Of a stretch of 64,000 nt of DNA, positions 33,012 through 41,687 are shown in pieces. The translations under genes and the position numbers were made by a program. Position 1 is the stretch's first letter. Every line of letters begins with the position of its first letter. Source of the DNA: Clostridium thailandense (GTDB lineage: Bacteria; Bacillota; Clostridia; Clostridiales; Clostridiaceae); contig NZ_JAEEGC010000137.1 in NCBI RefSeq assembly GCF_019207025.1, forward strand, positions 24,311 to 88,310, written 5' to 3'. The notes beneath the pieces are model-generated. The model saw nothing but the letters and a program-made list of their open reading frames with translations, did not search any database and had not been told where the DNA came from.

Positions 33012-33446
33012 AAAAACAATTATATAGTCAGACCGACCCCCTAGAGCAATAGGGGGACTAAGGGGGTCTAACTCCAATTTTTCTGCGTATTAGTATCAAC
33101 TTTCTATCACAACACACGTCGAGTGTGTTGCATTGATAGAGTTAAAATAGCCTTATATCAAAGGTTTTATAGGGTTTTAGGCAGTTTTCAAATGTGTGTT
33201 TTTATGTTTCCATACACTTTGAAAATTGCTTTTTTTGTTGGAAACGACCACCTATGATTTTTGGTAACGAATTATGCGAGATAATAAGATCACCTTAAAA
33301 TCGACGATGTTTTAAAATTGAAAATTCTTCTTTGCTTATTGTTAGTGAAGTGTGGATAACTGCTATAAAATAAATAATAAAGACCATAGGTTTATATAGA
33401 TTAAAGCCTACGGTCTAATAGTTTCAAATAATTGATTGAAAATATA
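33012..33446. other. Intergenic region dense in hairpins
   Basis: At least four stems occur in about 220 bases. CCCCCTA pairs with TAGGGGG (33040-33060). GACCCCC can alternatively pair with GGGGGTC (33037-33069). AACACAC pairs with GTGTGTT within an outer CTATCA/TGATAG (33104-33142). GCAGTTTTCAAA pairs with TTTGAAAATTGC followed by seven T (33181-33237). The set looks like an RNA with a terminator at its end. No protein frame is recognisable. The end of the region holds the terminator of the propeller genes. Confidence 0.45.
33381..33417 (-). terminator. Terminator of the propeller-protein unit
   Basis: AGACCATAGG and CCTACGGTCT pair with one mismatch around an AT loop, followed on the minus strand by a T-rich tract. 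It lies just beyond the stop of the gene at 33447. Confidence 0.7.
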
Positions 33447-34832
33447 TCACTCAGTTGTTGAATTGTTACATGGAGAAGAACATGAACTTGGCTCACAGTT
33501 CCCTAAAAAAGGCACTTGAATTTGTACAAGTTTTTTAGATTTAACAACTGCAACTATTTTTACAGTACAAGTCAACTTGTGGCTGCAATTTGACTGGATG
33601 CATTCACAGGCAGTAGCATTAATGTCACAACTTACATCTGAGCCTTCTGGAGCAGTAAGGATTATATTTTTGTCAAAATATACCACTTTTTTAAATATAG
33701 GGTCATTAGAACAATTGCTTATAAAGCCAAGTATTGCTTCTATTCTTAGTTTTACATTTACTAAATCCTGCTGTTCATCTATTTTAGTTATATCCAATAT
33801 ACTGTATTTAGTTTCTGTAACTTTACAGTGAATACACTGATCCTCAATTGAATTTGGAAGGTTAAAAGTCTTTTGCTTTTGTTCTTCAAACGCACAAGAG
33901 TCAAAAATTCTTGTGGTTTCAATGCATATTTTACCTGAAGGAGAAGGAGTTGGGGACTTAGGAACATTCGCGATTGCTATATTCATTGGTGCATAAACAG
34001 GTATTATATCTACTACCGTATTTGAAGCTGCATCAATAACAGATATGTCGCTAGAACCAAGGTTAGTAACATAAGCAAAGTTGCCATCTGGCGTGAATGC
34101 TATACCTGAAGGGAGGGATCCAACCTCTACCGTAGCTACTACGCTATTATTACCTGTAAATATTATATCCACAGTATTCAAATCCCCTATTGTAACATAG
34201 ACATACTGTCTATTTGGTCTTACTGCCAGGTTTGAAGGGACACCATTAAGATGTATAGTATCTATCACTTTATTAGTAAAAAAATCTATTACACTTATAG
34301 TTTTATCATCTTCATTACAAACATAAATTAAGTTTTCTGGGGATGCTGCTATGCCGATTGGAAAAGCCCCGACAGGTATTGTAGTAATCACTGTATTTGT
34401 ACTGGTGTCTATCACAGATACATTGTTAGACATTGCATTTGTGACATAGGCAAAGTTGCCGTTTGGTGATATTGCCACACCTTCTGGGAAATGGCCAACT
34501 GGAATGGTAGCTACTACTGTAAGTGTAATAACATTTATTACAGATACATTATCAGAAAAAATATTAGCAACATAAGCAAATCTCCCATTTGGCGTAATTG
34601 CTATACCTTCTGGTAATTCGCCAACACGAATGTAGGCTATGTGTCTATTATTGCTTGTATCGGCCACAGTAACGTCGTTAGAAAAGTTATTTGTTACAAA
34701 AACAAAATTACCATTTGGCGTAATTGCAACTCCTGATGGGTTGGCACCGGCAACGAATGTGCCAATAACGGTGTTTGTGCTTGTATCTATTACTTCCACA
34801 TCTACACTTGGAATATAAGCAAGAACTGGCAT
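33447..34832 (-). CDS. YVTN beta-propeller protein with Cys-rich C-terminal domain (copy 2)
   Basis: The 461-residue protein consists of about seven YVTN-type blades (residues 1-290), each with a core such as ITPNGNFVFVTNN, NGRFAYVAN or DGNFAYVTN followed by a VIDTSTNTV strand. A Cys-rich domain follows (about 300-461) beginning CIETTRIFDSCAFEEQ, with pairs such as QCIHC, ACECIQSNC and CSSPC. There is no signal peptide. Propeller proteins of this kind are often surface or spore-coat proteins in clostridia, and the Cys-rich domain also recalls exosporium proteins; this is inference. It is the second of two tandem paralogs, 39 bases after the first, and should be co-transcribed. Confidence 0.8.
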   Translation of the reverse strand: MPVLAYIPSVDVEVIDTSTNTVIGTFVAGANPSGVAITPNGNFVFVTNNFSNDVTVADTSNNRHIAYIRVGELPEGIAITPNGRFAYVANIFSDNVSVINVITLTVVATIPVGHFPEGVAISPNGNFAYVTNAMSNNVSVIDTSTNTVITTIPVGAFPIGIAASPENLIYVCNEDDKTISVIDFFTNKVIDTIHLNGVPSNLAVRPNRQYVYVTIGDLNTVDIIFTGNNSVVATVEVGSLPSGIAFTPDGNFAYVTNLGSSDISVIDAASNTVVDIIPVYAPMNIAIANVPKSPTPSPSGKICIETTRIFDSCAFEEQKQKTFNLPNSIEDQCIHCKVTETKYSILDITKIDEQQDLVNVKLRIEAILGFISNCSNDPIFKKVVYFDKNIILTAPEGSDVSCDINATACECIQSNCSHKLTCTVKIVAVVKSKKLVQIQVPFLGNCEPSSCSSPCNNSTTE

Positions 34833-34871
34833 AATTAATCACTCCTTTCTTTACATGCCTTATTGTGAAAA

Positions 34872-36551
34872 TTATTCAGTAGTTAATTTGTAAATATAGA
34901 TGGTTGATTTCCCTAAATTTCTAAGAGATATATTTTCAGCAGGGAAGGGACCACCTGGTAGATTTATTTCAAATGGCTTTAGTTGCTCTGTCACAGTTTT
35001 GGAGGTAAATGGTATTGTATTGAGAAATGCTGCTAATTGAGAAGTCATACCATGACTAGTCTTTGCTGCAAACTTAATCCTATTTATTTGAGATGGTTCA
35101 CTTGATAGAGTTAAACTTTTACCGGGTGCAATTGATATTCCTTCACAAGAACAACATTGTTTTGATTGGCAGTTGCCTAAAAACGGTATTTGTATTTGAA
35201 CAAGTTTTTTTGATTTAACAACTGCAGCTATTTCTACAGTACAAGTCAATTTATGACCGCAATTTAATTTAACACATTCACAGGTAGCACTATTAATATC
35301 ACAGGATATATCAGAGCCTTCAGGAGCAGTTAGGGTTATATTCTTATCAAAGTATACTGTTCTTTTTAATACAGGGTCATTAGAACAATTGCTTATAAAA
35401 TCAAGCATTACTTCTATTCTTAAGTTTACATTTACTAAATCCTGCTCTTCACCTGTTTTAGTTATATCTAATATGCTATATTTAGTTTCTATAACTTTAC
35501 AGTGAATACACTGATATTCATTTGAATTTGGAAGGTTAAAAGTCTTGTGCTGTTGTTCTTCAAACGCACATGAGTCAAAAATTCTTGTAGTTTCAATACA
35601 CATTTTATCTGAAGGTGTTGGGCAAGGAGTAATATTTACTGTTGCTATACCAACAGGTCTAGAGAGATTAGGGATAGTATCTACTACTGCATTAATTGTT
35701 GTGTCTATAACAGAAACACTGTTAGAAATAAAATTTGTTACGTAAACGAAATTTCCGTCTGTTGTTATTGATGTGCCCACAGGGCCGGAACCTACAGGTA
35801 TAGTTTGAACCACTTCGTTTGTGTCAGTATCTATTACAGAAACATTATTATCAAAAACGTTTGCAACATAAGCAAAATTTCCATCTGGTGTTATTGATAT
35901 AGAAGAAGGTCCAATACCGACAGTAATGGTATCCACTACAGTATTAGTACTTGTATCAATTACAGATACTGTATTAGTTAAAGCGCTTTGTCCCTGATTT
36001 GCAACATAAGCATAGCTACCGCTCGGAGTTATTGCTATAGCTACAGGCAAGTCTCCCACAGTAATATTTTTCACTACTTCATTTGTAGCAGTATCTATCA
36101 CCGATACACTATCTGCCTTTCCAATTGTCACATAGGCAAAACTTCCGTCAGGTGTTATTGCAATACCGATAGGATCTCTGCCCACAGGTATAGTTTTTAC
36201 TACTGTGTTGGTATTTGTGTCTATTACTGATACAGAACCTGAAGTAGCTGTTGCAAGATCGGAATTTGCAACATATACATATCTCCCATTAGGCGTTACT
36301 GCTAGACCTGTAGGAACATTACCAACAGGTATGGTAGCTATAATTGAATTAGTACATGTATCTATGACAGTTGCGAAATAGTATTGATTTGTAACATAAG
36401 CAAATCTGCCGTCCGGCGTTATTGCAATAAGTTTAGCAAAATTATCAGCGGGTTCAATGATAACACTATTTACAACTGTGTTAGTGCTTGTATCTATAAT
36501 CGATACTTTATTAGCGTTTGAAACATAAGCTAAAGTAGACACGTTATTCAT
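34872..36551 (-). CDS. YVTN beta-propeller protein with Cys-rich and extra C-terminal domain (copy 1)
   Basis: The 559-residue paralog of the next gene has about seven YVTN blades (residues 1-305) and the same Cys-rich domain (CIETTRIFDSCAFEEQQHKT, then QCIHCKV, CECVKLNC). It ends in an extra 95-residue tail (SIAPGKSLTLSSEPSQINRI to the end) that the other copy lacks. The tail looks like a beta-rich domain of surface proteins. The two Cys-rich domains are about 80% alike by eye, so the pair arose by duplication. Start: AAGGAGAT before the ATG. Two copies of GAGGGTAC (36582 and 36647) lie upstream and may be regulatory. Confidence 0.8.
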   Translation of the reverse strand: MNNVSTLAYVSNANKVSIIDTSTNTVVNSVIIEPADNFAKLIAITPDGRFAYVTNQYYFATVIDTCTNSIIATIPVGNVPTGLAVTPNGRYVYVANSDLATATSGSVSVIDTNTNTVVKTIPVGRDPIGIAITPDGSFAYVTIGKADSVSVIDTATNEVVKNITVGDLPVAIAITPSGSYAYVANQGQSALTNTVSVIDTSTNTVVDTITVGIGPSSISITPDGNFAYVANVFDNNVSVIDTDTNEVVQTIPVGSGPVGTSITTDGNFVYVTNFISNSVSVIDTTINAVVDTIPNLSRPVGIATVNITPCPTPSDKMCIETTRIFDSCAFEEQQHKTFNLPNSNEYQCIHCKVIETKYSILDITKTGEEQDLVNVNLRIEVMLDFISNCSNDPVLKRTVYFDKNITLTAPEGSDISCDINSATCECVKLNCGHKLTCTVEIAAVVKSKKLVQIQIPFLGNCQSKQCCSCEGISIAPGKSLTLSSEPSQINRIKFAAKTSHGMTSQLAAFLNTIPFTSKTVTEQLKPFEINLPGGPFPAENISLRNLGKSTIYIYKLTTE

Positions 36552-36762
36552 CTCCTTAAAATATATCTTAGTACAAGATATGAGGGTACATAATATTGAG
36601 TGAATAATGGATAAGTAAACTTTTTGACTTGCATTTTATTATCTTAGAGGGTACTCATGAACCTTAAGCAAATGAGAGGTTAATGAATAAAATAATTAAC
36701 CAACGACCTCGCTGCTAAGTTATTGTAAGAAGAATGTAGTTTACTTCTATGTTAATGCAATT

Positions 36763-36950
36763 TTAAACTAAGCCTTGAAGGGCATCTTTGATAACTTTTG
36801 TTTCGTCTACAAGTGATATACCGTCGAAATTAAGTCCTAATTTACTCCAACTTCCTTTTTCATAACTGGAGTAATTTCCATATGTAAAAGAATTAATGAG
36901 TGGGCTCCAAGGGGTGTTAAAACTTTCTATTATGATGTTTTGATAGGGAT
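36763..36950 (-). pseudogene. C-terminal remnant of an unidentified protein
   Basis: The frame, without a start, reads YQNIIIESFNTPWSPLINSF, then TYGNYSSYEKGSWSKLGLNF and DGISLVDETKVIKDALQGLV and a stop. Its composition, with dense aromatic residues and no stops, shows it was protein-coding. I do not recognise the family. It ends cleanly near a hairpin. Confidence 0.45.
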
Positions 36951-37053
36951 TTTATTGATATGTTTCCTCAAACCTCGAAACTGGTAAAAAACGGTTGACA
37001 TGTTCTCGAGAAAGCTGACAGCAAATACAATGAAAAACCTCACTTAATATTGA

Positions 37054-37085
37054 TACGGTGAACCGTATTATAAGCATATGGACTC
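37054..37085 (+). repeat. Recurring hairpin element, copy C
   Basis: TACGGTGAACCGTA, followed by TTATAAGCATATGGACTC and a T tract, the same order of parts as copy B. It lies between the 36763 remnant and the cation transporter gene. Confidence 0.6.
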
Positions 37086-37230
37086 TTTTTTATTCTGTAC
37101 TAGGAATTTTATGGTATAATATTTAATAATAGGCTAGATTATTGAGTTATTTTCAAGTGTTAATTTATAGATTAAACTCATATACAAATATATGTAGAGT
37201 AAATAAGATAAAATGATGGAAGGAGAATAA

Positions 37231-38412
37231 ATGAAATCTATTTTTGACTTTTTAATAAAAAAATTTGTGAAAGACTACAAAAATATAAACTCCCAATCAG
37301 TCAGACAATCTTATGGGACTCTTGGAGGAAATATTGGGATAATAATAAATTCTTCTATTCTTGTTCTAGAAATTGTTATTGGTTTATTTCTAAACAGTAT
37401 AGCAATTACAGCAGATGCTTTTCATAATTTGACTGATGCATTATCTTCGTTAGTTACAATATTTAGTTTTAAACTTGCAAATCGTCCGGCAGATGATAAA
37501 CATCCTTTTGGTTATGGAAGAATAGAGTACATAACTGCGCTCTTATTTTCTGGTGCCATACTTGTAGTAGGATTTGAATTTCTAAGAAGCTCATTTTTAC
37601 GTGTTTTACATCCTGTAAATATACCTTTTGATAAAGTAAGTTTTATTTGCATGCTATGTGCAATACCGTTACAAGTTTTTCTTAACAGATGTACAAATTA
37701 TATAGGCAATGTTATTGATTCATCTGCACTTAAAGCATCAGCGTTAGAATCCTTTACTGATATCTTAGTTCTGTCTATGGTTACATTTTCTTTGCTTGTT
37801 ACAAGGTTTACCACCTTTCCTGTTGATGGATATGTAGGAATCATTGTATCTCTCTTTATTCTCCATTCAGGTATAGAACTTGGAAGAGAAATGCTTGGTA
37901 CTTTAATTGGGAAAGCACCAGAAAAGGAATTTGTAGAAGAGTTAAAAAGCAGCGTAATAAGTTATAAATATATATGCGGAGTGCATGATCTTGTAATTCA
38001 TAATTATGGCCCAGGTAGATACATGGCTTCTTTGCATGCTGAGGTTCCCAGTAATATACCTATTATGGAACTGCATGATGTTATAGATAAGGCTGAGAAG
38101 GAAATTGGAAAACGAATGAATGTATATCTTTCTATTCATATGGACCCAGTTACCACAGACAGCCCTGAGATCATAGCCTTAAAGGAAGAAGTTTATAAAA
38201 GGCTTAAAGTAATAAAGGGTATAGTATCTATGCATGATTTTAGAGTTGTTGGAAGAAGTGAAGAAAAAACGGTATTATTTGATGTGGTATTGGACAAGAC
38301 CAGTTTTAAAGATAATGAAGAAAAAGAACTTCAAGCTCAAATACAAGATATCATGTATAGTATTAATCCTTCTTATAGGAGTATAATTACTTTCGATAGA
38401 GAGTTTTACTAA
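37231..38412 (+). CDS. Cation diffusion facilitator (CDF) metal exporter
   Basis: The 393-residue protein is a CDF transporter: six membrane segments in residues about 30-235 and a long cytoplasmic C-terminal domain with two ferredoxin-like repeats (about 235-393). The metal sites are visible in TADAFHNLTDALSSL (H-x-x-x-D) and LKASALESFTDILV, and DDKHPFGYGR is the family motif between helices. These transporters exchange protons for Zn, Fe, Mn, Co or Cd. The longer C-terminal end agrees with MntE/FieF-like exporters of Firmicutes. AAGGAGAA precedes the ATG, and a huge terminator hairpin follows. Confidence 0.92.
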   Translation: MKSIFDFLIKKFVKDYKNINSQSVRQSYGTLGGNIGIIINSSILVLEIVIGLFLNSIAITADAFHNLTDALSSLVTIFSFKLANRPADDKHPFGYGRIEYITALLFSGAILVVGFEFLRSSFLRVLHPVNIPFDKVSFICMLCAIPLQVFLNRCTNYIGNVIDSSALKASALESFTDILVLSMVTFSLLVTRFTTFPVDGYVGIIVSLFILHSGIELGREMLGTLIGKAPEKEFVEELKSSVISYKYICGVHDLVIHNYGPGRYMASLHAEVPSNIPIMELHDVIDKAEKEIGKRMNVYLSIHMDPVTTDSPEIIALKEEVYKRLKVIKGIVSMHDFRVVGRSEEKTVLFDVVLDKTSFKDNEEKELQAQIQDIMYSINPSYRSIITFDREFY

Positions 38413-38422
38413 ATAATATATG

Positions 38423-38506
38423 AAATGGGGCTGTCGCACTTAGGTAAGTACGGCAGAAAGTGGACTTATTCTGCTTTGATTATCTAAGTGCGACAGCCCC
38501 ATTTTA
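38423..38506. terminator. Very long terminator-like inverted repeat
   Basis: ATGGGGCTGTCGCACTTAG pairs perfectly with CTAAGTGCGACAGCCCCAT, and a smaller stem GCAGAA/TTCTGC lies in the loop; TTTTAG follows. The 19-base perfect arms are unusually long for a terminator. A weaker relative with GGAGCCGTCGCACT is at 45224-45265. It may be the end of a past mobile element. Confidence 0.65.
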
Positions 38507-38734
38507 GAATGGATCAAGGAAAATTATAAACGGTTTTTTACCGTGGAAGATCTAGCAAAATCAAAATATTCATGCTTACATCAGATTAGATAGGATATCC
38601 CATGAATTAGATATCATTTTAACAAAGAAACCGCTATTTCTGGCGGAAGAGTATCTATTTGATTCTGGTTTCTACATTTAGCTGGGAGTTACCTTACCAT
38701 AGCAGGAGATCATCAAGGAAACCAGATTAGAATT
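38507..38734 (+). pseudogene. Unidentified gene remnant with frameshift
   Basis: One frame reads ENYKRFFTVEDLAKSKYSCL and HQIR, and a shifted frame continues LDRISHELDIILTKKPLFLA and EEYLFDSGFYI. Together they look like a helix-turn-helix-containing or helical protein broken by a frameshift. No start codon with a ribosome site is visible. I do not recognise the family. It lies between the transporter terminator and the end of the nitroreductase gene. Confidence 0.35.
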
Positions 38735-39295
38735 TTATTTTACTATATTAACAGTTCCTTCTTTTCTAGGTGATGCTTTAGGTTCTTCTTTACTGTTATA
38801 GCCTAAGGCAGCAGTACCAAACACTGCATAATCTTCAGGAACACCTAATTCTGTAAGTACGCTTCTAACCTTATGGCCTTCTCCAGTAAGAGCTAATATA
38901 TGAATCCAGCATGATCCAATATTAAGAGCGTGTGCAGCTAAAAGCATATTTTGAAGCGCAGCAGCACAATCAGATTCCTTTGTAAGTGAAGTTTTATCAT
39001 AAGCTGTAATGACTATTGTAGGTGCATTATAAAATGGATTAAAATTAGGATTTTCACCCATTTTTCTAAATTGTTCTATAGACGACTTTAACATAGCTTC
39101 TTTTATTGCAGAAATTAGCTTTTCAATCTTTTCTTTATTTTGAACTGCTGTGAAATGCCCGTCTTGTTTGCCCATACCTGTTGGAGCAAATTGGGCAGCC
39201 TCTAAAACCGTATTTAAGTCTGCATCAGAAATTTGATCTTCTTTATAAGTTCTTATACTTCTTCTTGTTAAAATATTTTGTATTACTTCATTCAT
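38735..39295 (-). CDS. Nitroreductase-family FMN oxidoreductase
   Basis: The 186-residue protein starts MNEVIQNILTRRSIRTYKED, the FMN phosphate-binding region of nitroreductases, with QFAPTGMGKQ and LAAHALNIGSCWIH further on. It is a cytoplasmic dimeric flavin enzyme using NAD(P)H; the substrate is not known. The late segment EEPKASPRK is typical of the clostridial subgroup. GGAG lies before the ATG. It is divergent from the LysR gene at 39589, which probably controls it. Confidence 0.92.
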   Translation of the reverse strand: MNEVIQNILTRRSIRTYKEDQISDADLNTVLEAAQFAPTGMGKQDGHFTAVQNKEKIEKLISAIKEAMLKSSIEQFRKMGENPNFNPFYNAPTIVITAYDKTSLTKESDCAAALQNMLLAAHALNIGSCWIHILALTGEGHKVRSVLTELGVPEDYAVFGTAALGYNSKEEPKASPRKEGTVNIVK

Positions 39296-39471
39296 AGTTT
39301 TTCTCCTTTCAATTTAAAAGACATTTTAATTTAACCTTTATATTTACTAGCTAATAATAAATATATAAGATTTTTGCTTAATAAAAGACATCATTACCTT
39401 TGACTAATACATAAATTGAATTTATAATTACCTTATCAAAATTTAAATGTAATTTATAAAGTAACATAATG

Positions 39472-39505
39472 ATATCAATATATATATTATGTGTCTAATT
39501 GATAT
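39472..39505. promoter_or_regulatory. Probable LysR binding site
   Basis: ATATCAAT at 39472-39479 and ATTGATAT at 39498-39505 form an inverted repeat in the spacer of the divergent nitroreductase and LysR genes, with ATATATATTAT between. LysR proteins bind such interrupted palindromes upstream of the target gene. Confidence 0.45.
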
Positions 39506-39588
39506 TTTTCATCAAATCAATAACTAAAAGTTATAAATTGTTATTGATGTTTTATAACTTGAAATATTATAAATTAAGGAGTGCATTT

Positions 39589-40482
39589 ATGAACTGGCAG
39601 CAATTAGAATATTTTAAAATTATAGCGGAAACACAGAATTTTACATTAGCAGCTAATTTACTTTCTGTAACTCAGCCAGCCTTGAGTAAAGCTATTTCAA
39701 AATTAGAAGAAGAACTAAATGTACCATTATTTGAAAAAAATGGCCGCAATATAAAATTAACTCGTTTTGGCAGTATGTTTTTAGTACATGCTAACGCTGC
39801 AATAAATGAGATTAGTACAGGAATTCAGGAATTACAGGATATAATTAATCCTATGGCAGGCACAGTTTCCATATCTTCACTTTACACTATTGGAACACAT
39901 TTTATTCCTTCGATTATAACTGATTTTTTGAAGGAAAGTCCAAATACAAAATTTGAATTTGGGATTCAATCAACTTTTAATATTTTAAAAGGCCTTAAAG
40001 ATGGTAAGTTCGATTTTGGTTTCTATGATGAATTTGAAGATATTAAAAGGTATGAAGAAATAGAGTCAGTTCCTATAAAAGATGAGGAGCTTGTTGTCAT
40101 AGTCCCTAAAAATCATCATCTTGCTGATAAAACAGAAGTACTACTAAAAGATTTGAAAGAAGAAGCTTTTGTGTTTTTTTCAGAAGGAATCAAAGGGAAA
40201 ATGTGTTCCATCTTTGAAAGTCTTGGTTATATTCCAAAAACATCCATGGAATATAATAAAAGCAGTATGGTGGTAACAGGTTTTGTTAGTGCAGGTCTTG
40301 GTATTTCTATAGTTCCGAACACACCAAATTTAATAACTGGAGAAGTATCCGTATTAAGAATAAAAGAGCCGCATTGCTATAGAACTGTGCATATGGGATG
40401 GTTAAAAGATGGATATATGACTCCTTCAGCTAAAATATTTAAAGATTTTGTTATTGAAACCTCCTCAAAAATCAATATTTAA
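39589..40482 (+). CDS. LysR-family regulator
   Basis: The 297-residue protein begins MNWQQLEYFKIIAETQNFTL, with the helix-turn-helix LAANLLSVTQPALSKAISKL, and a periplasmic-binding-like sensor domain from about 90 to 290. I use the ATG at 39589 with AAGGAGTG upstream; an in-frame start 30 codons earlier reads through AT-rich leader. It is divergent from the nitroreductase gene with an inverted repeat between. It most likely activates that gene in response to a small molecule. Confidence 0.92.
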   Translation: MNWQQLEYFKIIAETQNFTLAANLLSVTQPALSKAISKLEEELNVPLFEKNGRNIKLTRFGSMFLVHANAAINEISTGIQELQDIINPMAGTVSISSLYTIGTHFIPSIITDFLKESPNTKFEFGIQSTFNILKGLKDGKFDFGFYDEFEDIKRYEEIESVPIKDEELVVIVPKNHHLADKTEVLLKDLKEEAFVFFSEGIKGKMCSIFESLGYIPKTSMEYNKSSMVVTGFVSAGLGISIVPNTPNLITGEVSVLRIKEPHCYRTVHMGWLKDGYMTPSAKIFKDFVIETSSKINI

Positions 40483-40523
40483 CATGTACATATACCGTAT
40501 AGAAAAGTTTCCGTTATGCCACT

Positions 40524-40555
40524 TATGGTGAACCGTATCACAAGTAACTGAGGTT
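40524..40555 (+). repeat. Recurring hairpin element, copy D
   Basis: TATGGTGAACCGTA, followed by TCACAAGTAACTGAGG and a T tract. It differs from copies B and C by one base in the left arm. It lies just after the LysR gene and before a GC-rich remnant. Confidence 0.55.
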
Positions 40556-40639
40556 TTTGTAATGATAGAAAATCTAAAATGCTTTGATCTAAAACAAGTT
40601 ATACTGTTACGGCGTTTAGAAAATGCCCTAAGTTAATAT

Positions 40640-40810
40640 TAAGAGAGATTATTCACTATTAAGCGGGGCGGTGCTTTGTTTCCGATTTTCTTTGGCTCCG
40701 CAGACGCTGAGAAGGTTACAAAGCTGGGTGTAACAGTCTCTATGCTAAGTGTCCGTCCGAACGGTTCGCAGCAGCTATTCAGGCCAAACAACCTAAGTAA
40801 ATAAGTCACA
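40640..40810 (+). pseudogene. GC-rich remnant, possibly of a ribosomal protection GTPase
   Basis: One plus-strand frame reads LFTIKRGGALFPIFFGSADA, then EKVTKLGVTVSMLSVRPNGS and a stop soon after. The segment LFPIFFGSA resembles the end of the G domain in TetM/TetW-like GTPases (LFPVYHGSA); the rest does not match well. The base composition is near 50% GC, well above the surroundings. It is probably foreign DNA. The call is tentative. The remainder of this 478-base spacer, apart from element copy D, shows nothing. Confidence 0.3.
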
Positions 40811-40960
40811 GGACGAGTAATCATCTTAATAGGTGCTGGCTCTTCTTTTGGTCATTTTATTGCATATTTATAAGTGGTTCTATTTCAAAAAATTAGGTTC
40901 ATGTTGCAACAGAATAATACTGGCAATATAAATACCAGATCTATCCAATGTAAGGTGATT

Positions 40961-41527
40961 TTATTTAACAGATTTTATCCCGCTCATAATAAAACTAAGT
41001 GTTTTTTCAATAGCATATTCTTTATCATTTTTATTAATATAACAATATTGAGCGCAACTATATATTGATGAGGAAATTATTTTAACTAGTATATTTGTAT
41101 CCTTACAATCTAGCTCACCTCTACCTGTCATATTTTTTAATATTTTTTCAATAAGATTATCTATTTTATGTCTTAATAAATTATCTACATTAGATGCAAT
41201 AGATGTAGAATCAATCTTATGCGTTTGATAAAAATTGATATTATATTCATAAAGGAATAAGATAAGTTCTTTTATAATATTTTCATTTAAATTTATAGCG
41301 CTTGAAACTTCCTTTGGTAACATTTCTTCAAAGCAGTCTACAATGAGTTCTTTAAGTAAAATATACTTATCTATATAGTGAGAATAAAAGGTTGCTCTAT
41401 TTATAGTTGCCTTTGTCGTAATATCTTTAATTGTGATGTATTTAAAGTCTTTTTCTTCAAGTAACTTGACAAATGATTCTTTAATCAAATTTTTTGTTCT
41501 TACTGCTCTTGGGTCTTTTTCATTCAT
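40961..41527 (-). CDS. TetR/AcrR-family regulator
   Basis: The 188-residue protein has the TetR helix-turn-helix YITIKDITTKATINRATFYS followed by HYIDKYILLKELI. It starts DPRAVRTKNLIKESFVKLLE, typical of the TetR group with a TetR_C_33/C_7-like helical sensor. It is divergent from the reductase gene at 41688, with a TGTTGT/ACAACA palindrome between. Repression of itself and that gene is likely. Confidence 0.88.
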   Translation of the reverse strand: MNEKDPRAVRTKNLIKESFVKLLEEKDFKYITIKDITTKATINRATFYSHYIDKYILLKELIVDCFEEMLPKEVSSAINLNENIIKELILFLYEYNINFYQTHKIDSTSIASNVDNLLRHKIDNLIEKILKNMTGRGELDCKDTNILVKIISSSIYSCAQYCYINKNDKEYAIEKTLSFIMSGIKSVK

Positions 41528-41572
41528 AATTTATCATTAATCTCCTTTGATAAAACAACAGTTTTAATAGAA

Positions 41573-41588
41573 TGTTGTTTACACAACA
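41573..41588. promoter_or_regulatory. TetR operator
   Basis: TGTTGT-TTAC-ACAACA is a perfect six-base inverted repeat in the spacer between the divergent TetR and ketopantoate-reductase-like genes. A second partial half-site pair (ACAACAG, ACAACACATGTT) occurs on both sides. Confidence 0.55.
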
Positions 41589-41687
41589 CAGCTGAAAATC
41601 TATTGGTTGTAGTTTTATGAGTAATTTAATAATATATTAACATGCACTTGTATCTTAGACAACACATGTTTTATAGGAGGTAATATA

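Larger units (their letters stand above)
36552..37230. other. Intergenic region with a gene remnant, repeat and promoter
   Basis: This 679-base stretch holds the promoter area of the propeller genes (with the GAGGGTAC direct repeat), a minus-strand gene remnant at 36763-36950, and recurring element copy C at 37054-37067. The promoter of the cation transporter gene follows, with TATAAT near 37116. A GAGGTTAATGAAT...AATTAACCAACGACCTC inverted repeat at about 36677-36713 may be the terminator of the remnant. Confidence 0.5.

Noticed and set aside
20206..40555. Recurring TACGGTGAACCGTA as a CRISPR array or a known riboswitch
   Set aside because: Copies are thousands of bases apart with no regular spacers. 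The structure is too short for any riboswitch class I know; the T-box and fluoride patterns do not fit.
40639..40824. Minus-strand frame of 61 codons in the GC-rich island
   Set aside because: No ribosome binding site and no recognisable motif. The plus strand carries the better protein similarity, so this looks like a shadow of it.
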